Shown: positions 7,924 to 15,100 of the stretch, one piece after another
Position numbering within the stretch: position 1 is the stretch's first letter
Layout of the letters: every line of letters begins with the position of its first letter
Source: Streptomyces sp. WMMC940
GTDB taxonomy: Bacteria; Actinomycetota; Actinomycetes; Streptomycetales; Streptomycetaceae
Reading direction: 5' to 3'
NCBI RefSeq assembly: GCF_027460265.1
Contig: NZ_JAPZBC010000002.1
Coordinates: 1-19,741 of the forward strand
DNA: 19,741 nucleotides
Notes under the pieces: generated by a model
Databases searched by the model: none
Seen by the model: only the letters and a program-made list of their open reading frames with translations
What the model was told of the DNA's origin: nothing
Translations under genes and position numbers: made by a program

Positions 7924-8127
7924 GCGTCACCTGCGTCACCCGGCCCGGAAAACGGCCCCTGACCTGCGCCAACAGCGGTGACGCAGACGGATTTCTCTGC
8001 GTCATCCTGCGTCACCTGCGTCACCCGGTGACGCTCCCAATGACGCACCGGTGACGCACACCCGATCCGCAGAGTCACCCAAACCCGCAGGTCAGAGCCT
8101 CAAGTGACGCTGATGACGCGGTGACGC
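7924..8127. repeat. TGACGC/GCGTCA repeat array, candidate replication origin (iterons)
   Basis: The hexamer occurs twelve times in 204 bp. GCGTCA starts at 7924, 7933, 7999, 8009 and 8018; TGACGC starts at 7979, 8029, 8041, 8052, 8105, 8114 and 8122. Several copies extend to the 10-mer CTGCGTCACC or its complement GGTGACGCAG. Spacing within clusters is 8-12 bp, about one helical turn. The block sits in the gap between the replication ATPase and xis and codes for nothing convincing. It is best read as an iteron origin for the prim-pol module. Binding sites for Xis or a transcription regulator of xis-int are the main alternatives. Confidence 0.65.
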
Positions 8128-8197
8128 AGAAATCCGAGCCTCGGACAGGTCCGGGCTCTGACAAGACCCCCAAGTGAACTCCAGAGGAGACGCGAAA

Positions 8198-8533
8198 GTG
8201 AGTCAGAAGAGCACTGGCCTGCCTCAGCTCCACTCCGCTGCGGATGTCGCCCAAGCCCTTGGCTGCTCCGAGTGGTGGGTGAAGGAGCAGGCTCGCAGGG
8301 GACGCATCCCCTTCACGAAGCCCGCCGGCAGCTACCGGTTCACGGCCGAGCACTTCGCAGAGATCATGCGCATCTTCGAGAGCCGTCCCGCCCAGACCAA
8401 TAGCGCCGCTGTTCGAGCCGCACCTGCACCGCGTCGCCGGGCGGTTACTACGGCGGCGGTGGCCGTCGCCCCCTTGAAGGCAAGGACGCCGCGCAGGGCG
8501 CGACACAGCCAATCGCAGTCCAGCGCAGCCTGA
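8198..8533 (+). CDS. xis: Excisionase (Xis), winged-HTH DNA-binding protein
   Basis: A 111-residue protein. GTG 8198 is chosen over in-frame GTG 8174 because GAGGAG (8184-8189) lies 8 nt before it. Residues about 11-60 form a MerR/excisionase-type winged HTH (AADVAQALGCSEWWVKEQ, then RRGRIPF and GSYRFT wing residues). The C-terminal half is Ala/Arg-rich and probably disordered, and may bind DNA nonspecifically. It lies directly upstream of the integrase, the usual AICE and phage arrangement. It would bend the attachment site and bias recombination towards excision. Confidence 0.85.
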   Translation: MSQKSTGLPQLHSAADVAQALGCSEWWVKEQARRGRIPFTKPAGSYRFTAEHFAEIMRIFESRPAQTNSAAVRAAPAPRRRAVTTAAVAVAPLKARTPRRARHSQSQSSAA

Positions 8534-8537
8534 TTCC

Positions 8538-8571
8538 GTGTGCCGCCCGGTCGTCCAGCCGGGCGGCACAC
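8538..8571 (+). promoter_or_regulatory. Hairpin between xis and int
   Basis: A perfect 13-bp stem (8538-8550 with 8559-8571) with an 8-nt loop begins 4 nt after the xis stop and ends 8 nt before the GAGGAG of int. It may partly terminate transcription and so lower integrase relative to excisionase, or protect the mRNA end. It also argues against GTG 8538, which lies in the stem, as the int start. Confidence 0.6.
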
Positions 8572-8591
8572 CCGTCTATGAGGAGAACAAG

Positions 8592-10100
8592 TTGGGGTAT
8601 GCCGAGAATCTCGGCGGCTACTGGCGCGGCCGGTACAAGCTCGCGCCTGGCAAGTATGGAACGGTCCGCGATGCGGATGGTGATGCCATCCGCTTCCGGA
8701 CCAAGGCAGCCGCGAAGAAGGCGGCGGATGCCGAAGAGGCGAAGTTGCTGGCGGGGACGAAGAAGGTGCCTCCGGAGCGGATCACCTTCGGTACCTACGT
8801 GAGCCGCTGGTATGCCGCGCAGGACTTGGCGGCGTCCACCATGCAGAACTACCGGCGGCACATCGAAGAGCATCTACTCCCCGCATTCGAGGACTTCGCC
8901 ATCGCGGACATCCTGAGTACCGACATTGCCGCTTGGGAGAAGCGCGAGCGCGCCGTTCCCTATGCGGCTACCAGCGTCAAGACATGGCGGGCGACGCTGC
9001 ACCTGATCCTTGCCGATGCTGTTGACGAGGGGCTGCGCGATTCCAACCCGGCAACCAAGCGGCGCGGACGCGGAAAGCGCGCTGGTCGCTCACGCAACCG
9101 TGGCCCGGAGAAGGCGGTTACGACGGCTCTCGGCATTCTGCTGCTCGCGGAGCGGATGGCGCTGCTGTCCGGCCGCGACGACGAGTTCGTTGGCTGCATG
9201 GTCAAGGGCTACACAGGCATGCGCTGGGGTGAAGTCGTGGGCCTTGAGGCCGAGTTCGTCCGGCCGAAGAGTCTTCGCGTGGAGTGGCAGCTCTACGAGC
9301 TGGATACCGGTGAACTGCATCGTTGCCCGCCCAAGGACGACTCCTACCGGGACATCGACGCTCCGGATTTCCTCGCCTCGCTTCTTGCCGACCACATTGC
9401 CCGGACGAAACCGAAGCCGTGTGAGTGCCACGGACTGGCCTACGTCTTCCGCAGTCACGGCACCGCAAACGGCGCTACGACCCGTCCGGGAGCGAAGCTG
9501 ACCGACGTCGCTCGCCGTGCCGGCGTCTCGTCCGGCACCGTTTCCAACGTCCTCAATCGCCCGGACGCTGTGGCGGAGCCGACCCGGCTGAAGGTTCTGG
9601 AGGCCATTACCGATCTCGGGTACGTCCGGAACGCGGGATCGGGGGAGTTGGCTGCACATTGGCGACGCTCCGGATTCGCCACCTGGCTCTTCCAGCCAGC
9701 CGTCACCGGACGGTACCCCGGGCGCGGTAATCAGCAGGAGCACCCGGTGCCCGTGGTCGCTGAGCCTTGGCCCGGGATTCCGGCACGCGGGCGAGGAGCC
9801 TCCAAGAGGGCTGAGGCGTGCTGGGTGCCGATCGCTCCGGGGCTGACACCGCACGGGCTGCGCCATACGCACAAGACCCTCATGAGAGAAGTGGGGACCC
9901 CGCCGAAGCTCATGGACGAACGCATGGGCCACGAGGACGGTTCCGTGCAGTCCCGCTATGACCACATCACGTCCGGGATGCGGCAGACGCTGATGACTGC
10001 GCTCACCGGGATGTGGGAGGAAGCGCTGGACGCGCGCCGGGCGATGAGCCCCGGCTCGCCCGTTGCTGTCCTCGACGCGCTACTGAAGGCTCGCCGGTAG
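8592..10100 (+). CDS. int: Tyrosine site-specific integrase with inserted LacI-type HTH
   Basis: A 502-residue recombinase. TTG 8592 is chosen because GAGGAG (8580-8585) precedes it at 6 nt; the longer frame from GTG 8538 starts inside a hairpin. The N-terminus (1-50) is an arm-binding domain (YWRGRYKL), and residues about 65-150 are the SAM-like core-binding domain. Catalytic residues are R211 (GMRWGE), H421 and R424 (HGLRH), H447 (GHEDG) and the nucleophile Y456 (SRYDH). A Lys in KDDSYRDI is the likely beta-hairpin lysine. Residues about 303-348 are unexpected: LTDVARRAGVSSGTVSNVLN followed by a LacI hinge-like segment, inserted within the catalytic domain. I recall similar inserts in other Streptomyces integrases, so it is probably functional. 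It should recombine the tRNA-Pro core at 10220-10261. Confidence 0.92.
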   Translation: MGYAENLGGYWRGRYKLAPGKYGTVRDADGDAIRFRTKAAAKKAADAEEAKLLAGTKKVPPERITFGTYVSRWYAAQDLAASTMQNYRRHIEEHLLPAFEDFAIADILSTDIAAWEKRERAVPYAATSVKTWRATLHLILADAVDEGLRDSNPATKRRGRGKRAGRSRNRGPEKAVTTALGILLLAERMALLSGRDDEFVGCMVKGYTGMRWGEVVGLEAEFVRPKSLRVEWQLYELDTGELHRCPPKDDSYRDIDAPDFLASLLADHIARTKPKPCECHGLAYVFRSHGTANGATTRPGAKLTDVARRAGVSSGTVSNVLNRPDAVAEPTRLKVLEAITDLGYVRNAGSGELAAHWRRSGFATWLFQPAVTGRYPGRGNQQEHPVPVVAEPWPGIPARGRGASKRAEACWVPIAPGLTPHGLRHTHKTLMREVGTPPKLMDERMGHEDGSVQSRYDHITSGMRQTLMTALTGMWEEALDARRAMSPGSPVAVLDALLKARR

Positions 10101-10108
10101 GGAGCTGG

Positions 10109-10154
10109 TCTGGAGAAAGATTCCAAGATCTTCTCCAGGATTTCTCCAGAGAGC
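10109..10154. repeat. Integrase arm-type sites, int-side arm
   Basis: TTCTCCAG occurs at 10131-10138 and 10142-10149, with an inverted copy (CTGGAGAA) at 10110-10117. The 30-nt block 10125-10154 matches 26 of 30 positions of the block at 10362-10391 on the other side of the tRNA core. Repeated short sites flanking the core are typical of arm sites bound by the N-terminal domain of tyrosine integrases. Confidence 0.6.
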
Positions 10155-10167
10155 CCCTGAGAAACAA

Positions 10168-10205
10168 GTCAGGCTCGGTGCTGATCTCTCAGCACCGAGC
10201 CTGAC
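10168..10205 (+). terminator. Strong terminator after int
   Basis: A perfect 17-bp stem (10168-10184 with 10189-10205) with a 4-nt loop (TCTC), 67 nt after the int stop and immediately before the attachment core. Confidence 0.85.
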
Positions 10206-10219
10206 CTGGTGTTTCTCTG

Positions 10220-10261
10220 TCGGGGTGGCGGGATTTGAACCCACGACCTCTTCGTCCCGAA
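10220..10261 (-). other. Attachment-site core: 3' half of a tRNA-Pro(CGG) gene
   Basis: On the minus strand these 42 bp read as the 3' half of a tRNA: anticodon loop TTCGGGA (anticodon CGG), 3' anticodon stem CGAAG, variable loop AGGTC, T-arm GTGGG-TTCAAAT-CCCGC and acceptor strand CACCCCG plus discriminator A. The 5' half is absent: the bases that should pair with CGAAG are CCTGA, and no D-arm or 5' acceptor strand follows. Integrase cores of AICEs commonly copy a tRNA 3' end, so this is an att site and not a functional tRNA. Integration into a complete tRNA-Pro gene is expected. Confidence 0.75.
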
Positions 10262-10448
10262 TCAGGTCCTGGAAGATCGCTCACCTGTGTTGCATGTCAA
10301 ATGTGTAGATCAGAGCGTTGGGCCGCGTCGGTCTCCGTTGGCCCCTCAGGGGCCCAATCGCAAGATCATCTCCAGGAATTCTCCAAGGAGCGTGAGCCGG
10401 AGTCTCGGAGGCTATTATAGCGTGCGCGGGAACTCAGATGGCGCTGAA
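10262..10448. other. Non-coding junction region right of the att core
   Basis: No gene is supported. The stretch holds a short inverted repeat around 10337-10356 (centre CCCCTCAGGGG) and the right-hand arm repeats. Base composition begins to fall toward position 10420, entering the low-GC immunity region. Confidence 0.5.
10362..10391. repeat. Integrase arm-type sites, distal arm
   Basis: A 30-nt block in the same orientation as 10125-10154, with 26 of 30 identical positions. It contains ATCTCCAG (10368-10375) and TTCTCCAA (10379-10386). It lies 100 bp beyond the att core on the side away from int, where the P' arm of an attP would be. Confidence 0.55.
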
Positions 10449-10767
10449 CTAGCAGATGTCGATGAAGTCGACCGGGTCCTGGTGTTGTCGCATCTCGTCC
10501 GCTACGCGACGCAGTGCGTCATTCTTCGGAACATTCCAAGGGATGACTCCATCGCCATCCTTCGGGCTCATGTCTCCGACTTTGACCCCCTGGTCGATCA
10601 TGTCGCTGATCAGATTCAGGGTGGTTTGTTGAATCTCGCTCTCGCTACTGCGCTTGCCTGCGATCTTCTCCGCTGCGTCGCGAAGCGGGGAAAAAATAGA
10701 CCGGCGCCATGTGAGCGTATCGGATCAGATAGTCGAGTTCTTCTTTGTGCAGGTCGCTGTCAGGCAC
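10449..10767 (-). pseudogene. Frameshifted small gene next to the immunity gene, possible second immunity gene
   Basis: On the minus strand a GTG start at 10767, preceded by GGAAGG, opens a frame beginning VPDSDLHKEELDYLIRYAHM and reading on to PVYFFPA. After a T6-C4 run (about 10691-10700) coding clearly continues in another frame: LRDAAEKIAGKRSSESEIQQ, then an acidic segment with VGDMSPKDGDG and IPWNVPKNDALRRVADEMR, ending DPVDFIDIC and TAG (10449-10451). Removing one base from the T6-C4 run joins the two into about 105 residues. The whole is 319 nt, one more than a multiple of three. I do not recognise the family. Its small acidic nature and its place after the immunity gene suggest an orphan immunity gene. 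A sequencing error in the homopolymer is possible. The opposite-strand open frame here is a shadow. Confidence 0.65.
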
Positions 10768-10839
10768 TGCTGGCCTTCCTAATGCTTCGCATGGTATCGC
10801 TTGAGGCCAAGCCGCCTGGAATCTTCAATGACGTGTTGC

Positions 10840-10869
10840 GGTTGCCTGTCGCCCACGCGACAGGCAACC
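10840..10869 (-). terminator. Terminator of the toxin-immunity operon
   Basis: A perfect 12-bp stem (10840-10851 with 10858-10869) with a 6-nt loop lies 14 nt past the stop of the minus-strand immunity gene. Confidence 0.75.
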
Positions 10870-10883
10870 AGATCGGTCCCTAG

Positions 10884-11231
10884 CTAGAGCATGTAAGGAA
10901 TTTCACGGTCGGCATCGATCCTGAGATCGAAATAGCCAACCTTCCAGCTGGGGCCCAATTCCTGAGCCAGTTTTCGCGCCAACCTCTCTCCACTCTCGGC
11001 GAAATTGGCCTCGGCTTCCGGGGAAGGGAATCCGGACGAAGCCGGATCATCCAGGCAAAGAATTCTGTCAAATTCTTGAGCCCACTCGCTTAGCCGTTCA
11101 GCCAGAATGGGTGTTAGCCCCAATTGAGGATCCGTCGGCGACACATTGTCGTTTTCGCGTGTGAGCCAGAGGGGATGGCATCCGTAGTCCGCCATAACCC
11201 GGATATCGCTCGACTCTGTCTCTTTGCTCAC
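10884..11231 (-). CDS. Putative immunity protein for the adjacent polymorphic toxin
   Basis: A 115-residue acidic cytoplasmic protein with no signal peptide or membrane segment. The GTG start (11231-11229) overlaps the toxin stop as GTGA, so toxin and protector are translationally coupled. Recognisable stretches are DYGCHPLW and TDPQLGLTP near the N-terminus, AERLSEWAQEFDRIL in the middle and FPSPEAEANFAESGERLARKL toward the end, ending in a strand rich in aromatic and acidic residues. I recall similar small proteins next to secreted toxins in Streptomyces but cannot name a Pfam family. Its base composition is clearly lower in GC than the Ala-rich part of the toxin gene. The role is inferred from position, overlap and size. 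Confidence 0.75.
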   Translation of the reverse strand: MSKETESSDIRVMADYGCHPLWLTRENDNVSPTDPQLGLTPILAERLSEWAQEFDRILCLDDPASSGFPSPEAEANFAESGERLARKLAQELGPSWKVGYFDLRIDADREIPYML

Positions 11232-14200
11232 GATCCCGAACCCCTCATGTTCGCGCCCACGATGAACCCATTACTGCCGGTGGTTACAGCCACCTTATGA
11301 TTCTTTCCATTGTAAACCACCTCATAGATCGGCCGACCCGTGCCGCTTCCTTGATGGCCGACGATCTTTCCTTCGCTGACGGCCTTGACAACGAAGGACG
11401 GGATCTCGTCATCGGAGATGCCGGCTCTGGTGAACTCATCGCCGTGTTTCATTACGTGCCGGAGGCCAGCCTTCGAGTTCCCCATTTCAAGGAATACGAT
11501 GCGGCCATCAGCAGTCCGCGCGGTAGCGATCACTTCTGCTCTGTTGAACTTGATGCCGTTTGCTGCCATTTCGTCCAGATGCTTGGCGTCGGCGATGGCG
11601 CCGGGGAAGGTCCGGAGTCGTGATGCCTGTGCCGCATCCTCGACCGTTTCCAATGCGTTCTTTAGGCCCTTGGCTTTGCCGACGGGAAGGAAGGCCATGG
11701 CGAACATGGCGCATTTGCTGAGGCCGGGGTCCTTGAAGCAGTCCTTGGCGTCGTTGAGGCCGGTGGCGCTCCAGACGATCTCCTTGAGAACGGGATCGAT
11801 CGGAGGGGTTTCGAGGGGCTGTCCGGCGAGTGCGCAGAGGGGGAGGGTGTCTCTGGTGGGGTGGAGATAGCAGGGTGGCTTGCTCTCTGCTTCGCGTTGC
11901 TGCTTGCGTGCTTCTTCCGCCGCGCGGCGCGCTGCAGCCTCTTCGGCCTCGCGCTTCTTGACTACGTCCGCCCAGGCCTGCTTCGCGAGGCTCTTTGCTT
12001 CCTCGGCGCTCTTGCCTGCGGCCAACGCGGATTCGCGTGCGTCGGTCGCCGCCTCATCGGCCATGACTGCAGAGGAGCGTGCGTAGCGGGCGGAGAATTC
12101 TGCCTGGGCGGCGGATTCCTCGGCGGCGATTGCGTCTTGTTCGGCCCTGTTGGCGGCGTTGCGGGCGGTGGTGGCGGACTGCTTGGCTTGGGCGGCGCTG
12201 GTTTCGGCGCTGTCGGCGGCCTTGTCGGCGTCGGCGGCGTACCCGCTAGCGCGGGTGGCTTGGTTTTGTGCTTCGGCGGCGGCTGCTTGTGCTTCGCCGG
12301 AGGCTTGCCTGGCGTCGGCTGCGGCTTTGGCGGCGAGCCATCGGTTCTCCTGGGCCTTGGCCGCGATGTACTGGCCTTCGGCGATGAGGCGCTGGACCTG
12401 GGCGATGTGGGTGTCGGCCAGGTTGTCCTTGCGTTCGGCCATGTACTGGCCGTTCTCGACGAACTGGTGCAGTTGGTCGGCCGGTCCGGTCAGGGCGATC
12501 GTGGCGGCGGCCTTCACCTCCGGGCCGCCGGTGTTGACCAGCTGGCTGGCGGCTACTCGTTCGTCGGCGTTGCGCGCGGTGTACTGGCCGCTGTTGATGA
12601 AGGCGAGCAGTGCCTGGGCGCTGCCGTCGGCGAGGGCAGCCTCGGCCTTCTCCTTGATTCCCGTTTCGCCGGTGTTGTGGATCTGCGAGACGAGCACGCG
12701 GTAGTCGGCGAGTCCGGCCTGGTACTGGCCGGTGCTGTAGAAGTCGGCGATTTGCTGATCGGTGCCCGCGAGTGCCTGGGTGGCTGCGGTGCGGACGGAG
12801 GCGTAGGGGCTGTTGGATGCGACGTCGGCGACCTGCTGGCGAGTCTCGTCCTGCTGGGCCTGCTGCCATCCGGTACGCAGGTACTCCAGCACGTCCTCGT
12901 CACTGCCGGACAGGGCCCGGACGGCGGCTTCCTGGCGCCAGGAGCCGAAGTGCTTCAGCGCACGCAGCGCCACCTTGCGGCCCTTGGCGGCAATGGCCGT
13001 AACGTCGGCACCGGGCTGAGCGGCCTCGGCGGCCAGTGCGCGGGTGTCGTCCTCGATCGCCTGGCCCTCCACCACGGTGCCGGAGACCTCGGTGGTGAAG
13101 GTCTCTGCGATGGACTTTCGGGACTTGGCGTGTTCGATGCCTGCAGCGGTGCGGGTGGCGAGTTCTTCCGCCTCGGTCTCCCGGGCGATGTCGAAGGTCT
13201 CCTGCGCGGTCTCCACGGCATCGCTCGCTGCCTCGGCGGCGACCTTCGCAGCGTTGGCCTGCTTGGTGGCCTCCGCGGCCTGGTCGGCGGCCTCCCCGGC
13301 GTGTGCGGCGGCTTCCTCGGCGGCGGCGGCCGCGTTGTTGGCGTGCGCGGCTGCCGAGTTCGCGGCGTCGCGCGCCTCCAGGGCAGCGGTGGCGGACTTG
13401 CGGGCCAGGGTCTCCGCAGCCGTGGCGGCCCGGTTGGCCTCGTTGGCGTGCCGGCGGGTCTCCGCCGCGGCGGCCCGGGCCTCGGCCGAGGACGCCCCGG
13501 CGGCATCCGCATGGCCGGCGGCCTCGTCGGCGGCGTCGGCGGCGAGGTTCGCGTTACCGCTCGCGCTCCTGGACGCGGCGGCCGCGGTAGCGGCGGCCAG
13601 GGAGGCAGCGCTGGCCTGCTGGGCGGCGATGCCGGACTGGGTAGCCAGGTTCGCTGCCGTGCGGGCGGCCTTGGCCTGGGCGGTCGCGTTGGCGGCCTGG
13701 TCCTTGTCCTTGCCCGCGGCGATGGCTGCGTTGTAGGCGCGGTTGGCGGCATCCGCGGCGGCCGCGGCCGCGTTCGCGGTCTGGGCTGCGGCCAGTGCGG
13801 CGATCCTCGCGGAGCGGTTGGCGGCATTGGCCGCGCCGATGGCCGTCTGCGCCGCATCGGCTGCGGCCCGGGCGGCGGCGGCGGCCTGCTTGGACTTGAC
13901 GGCGGCGCGCGTGGCGTCGTCCTTGGCCGCCGCGGTTTCCGACGCTGCCTTGGCCGCGGCCTGCTTGGCAAGCTCGGCGGCCGCAATCGCCCGCGCGGAC
14001 GCTTCCTGGGCGGACTTGGTCGCGTCCTCGGCCAGCTTGCCGGACTGCTTGGCCTGCTCGGTCAGTTGGGCGATGGTGGCGTGTTCCTGGTCACGGTTGC
14101 GGGCCACGAACTGGCCCACCTCGAGGAACTCGACGATGTCGTCGTAGGTGCCCTGCAGCGCGAGCTTGCCCGCCGCCTTCACATTGGGCCCGCCGGTGTT

Positions 14201-14830
14201 GATGATCTTCGAGAGCTGGACGCGGTCGTCCGCCTCACGCGCGGTGAACTGGCCCGACTTCAGAAACTTCTCGACCTCCCCGGGCGTGCCGTTCAGAGCC
14301 GCCTTGCCGGCGTCCTGCACCCCGATGCCGCCCAGGTTGACGACCCGCGAGACCTCGACCCGCTGGTCCTGCTGGTGCGGCGCCTTCCAGCCGTCCTTCA
14401 GAAACGCCTGCAGCGCCTCCGGCTTACCGGACTGGAGGGCAGTCTTGGCCGCCTCACGTACCGCCGGGCCACCCGCATTGAGAACACGGCTGGCATCCAC
14501 ACGGTCATCGGCAAGCTGCAGGGCGCCCTTGCCCTCGAGGAACTCCTGGACGTCCTCATCGGTGCCAAGAAGCGCCCGTTCGGCAGCCTCCTTGACACCC
14601 ACACCGCCGTATATCCAGGAGTCGACTGCCAGTTCCCGATGCGACAAGACCGGCACGCCGGCCTCGTCGCCCTCGGCGGCAAACGCGGGCGCTGTTCCCA
14701 GCAACCCCGTTAGCATTGCGGCGGACAGCACCGTGGCGCATGTGCTGCGCGCGGCCACGGCCCTCGTGCGCTCTCTGAGTCGGTCTCTGCGCTTCCGCCC
14801 CGCCCATATGGAGCGTGAGAAGTGTTTCAC
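11228..14830 (-). CDS. Exported ALF-repeat polymorphic toxin with C-terminal RNase-like domain
   Basis: A 1200-residue protein. GTG 14830 is chosen, with GGAGGA 8 nt upstream; the frame is open further upstream but has no coding character there. Residues 1-52 are a long Sec signal peptide (twin Arg-rich n-region, hydrophobic core, APAFA cleavage site). ALF repeats (pattern AA..AL.G....V..FL..G, then DDRV..S..IN.GG) fill about 60-250 and again about 625-800. Between and after them are long Ala-rich coiled coils (about 260-620 and 805-960). A Cys-containing linker follows (CYLHPTRDTLPLC, about 982). The last 80 or so residues are the toxin: GLRHVMKHGDEF, then GTGRPIYEVVYNGKNHKVAV and a Gly-rich end. 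The spaced His/Lys and late Gly/Arg strands resemble BECR-fold RNases (EndoU/colicin E5/barnase-like). RNase activity is inference. The stop overlaps the immunity start. Confidence 0.8.
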   Translation of the reverse strand: MKHFSRSIWAGRKRRDRLRERTRAVAARSTCATVLSAAMLTGLLGTAPAFAAEGDEAGVPVLSHRELAVDSWIYGGVGVKEAAERALLGTDEDVQEFLEGKGALQLADDRVDASRVLNAGGPAVREAAKTALQSGKPEALQAFLKDGWKAPHQQDQRVEVSRVVNLGGIGVQDAGKAALNGTPGEVEKFLKSGQFTAREADDRVQLSKIINTGGPNVKAAGKLALQGTYDDIVEFLEVGQFVARNRDQEHATIAQLTEQAKQSGKLAEDATKSAQEASARAIAAAELAKQAAAKAASETAAAKDDATRAAVKSKQAAAAARAAADAAQTAIGAANAANRSARIAALAAAQTANAAAAAADAANRAYNAAIAAGKDKDQAANATAQAKAARTAANLATQSGIAAQQASAASLAAATAAAASRSASGNANLAADAADEAAGHADAAGASSAEARAAAAETRRHANEANRAATAAETLARKSATAALEARDAANSAAAHANNAAAAAEEAAAHAGEAADQAAEATKQANAAKVAAEAASDAVETAQETFDIARETEAEELATRTAAGIEHAKSRKSIAETFTTEVSGTVVEGQAIEDDTRALAAEAAQPGADVTAIAAKGRKVALRALKHFGSWRQEAAVRALSGSDEDVLEYLRTGWQQAQQDETRQQVADVASNSPYASVRTAATQALAGTDQQIADFYSTGQYQAGLADYRVLVSQIHNTGETGIKEKAEAALADGSAQALLAFINSGQYTARNADERVAASQLVNTGGPEVKAAATIALTGPADQLHQFVENGQYMAERKDNLADTHIAQVQRLIAEGQYIAAKAQENRWLAAKAAADARQASGEAQAAAAEAQNQATRASGYAADADKAADSAETSAAQAKQSATTARNAANRAEQDAIAAEESAAQAEFSARYARSSAVMADEAATDARESALAAGKSAEEAKSLAKQAWADVVKKREAEEAAARRAAEEARKQQREAESKPPCYLHPTRDTLPLCALAGQPLETPPIDPVLKEIVWSATGLNDAKDCFKDPGLSKCAMFAMAFLPVGKAKGLKNALETVEDAAQASRLRTFPGAIADAKHLDEMAANGIKFNRAEVIATARTADGRIVFLEMGNSKAGLRHVMKHGDEFTRAGISDDEIPSFVVKAVSEGKIVGHQGSGTGRPIYEVVYNGKNHKVAVTTGSNGFIVGANMRGSGS

Positions 14831-15100
14831 CTGGCTTTTCCTCCATGCCGAACACACCCGGCACATCGCCGCCAACATCCATGCAAGGCGGATATGTCCG
14901 CTTCGAAGAGAACGCAGCGAAGCCTGGGTGGCTGCCAAAGCAAACGCGCGGGAACACCCAACCCACATACACGGGTCCGCCGCTTCCTTGCCCCCTGGTG
15001 GGCGGCGAGTTGGGGGCGCGTTCACAGGAACATTACATGTGCTTTACTTCAGCGGATCGGAGGGGGCTCCGATCTGTTCATCTTCACTGTGAGGGAAGCC
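14831..15100. other. Divergent intergenic region, toxin (minus) and secreted protein (plus)
   Basis: No gene is supported. Both promoters should lie here because the genes on either side point outwards. Ribosome binding sites are visible at each end, but I see no convincing -35/-10 pair or operator. A short AT-richer patch (about 15030-15050) is the most promoter-like place. Confidence 0.5.

Larger units (their letters stand above)
1..10261 (+). mobile_element. Actinomycete integrative and conjugative element (AICE), left end outside window
   Basis: The genes run in one direction in the usual AICE module order: transfer (basic membrane protein, TraB-like translocase, small Spd-like proteins), replication (prim-pol plus ATPase), then excisionase, integrase and a tRNA-derived attachment core. 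Transfer by a single FtsK-like protein moving double-stranded DNA, with no relaxase or type IV secretion genes, is characteristic of Streptomyces plasmids and AICEs such as pSAM2 and SLP1. No relaxase is visible here. The right border is set at the tRNA 3'-half core. The left border, regulators and any Nudix or pra-like genes lie outside the window. The border assignment is inference because the junction has an attP-like structure. Confidence 0.85.

Noticed and set aside
7924..8127. CRISPR-like array
   Set aside because: Hexamers occur in both orientations with 8-12 bp spacing, and there are no spacer-length units.
10220..10261. Functional tRNA gene
   Set aside because: Only the 3' half is present. 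The opposite anticodon-stem strand, D-arm and 5' acceptor strand are missing.
10287..10883. Plus-strand frame of 198 codons right of the att core
   Set aside because: It runs antisense to the split minus-strand gene at 10449-10767 and starts within the arm repeats; its amino-acid content has no family signal.
11861..14713. Long plus-strand open frame (950 codons) opposite the toxin gene
   Set aside because: It is a Gly/Leu/Val-rich shadow of the Ala-rich coiled coils on the other strand, with no domain signal and no proper ribosome binding site.
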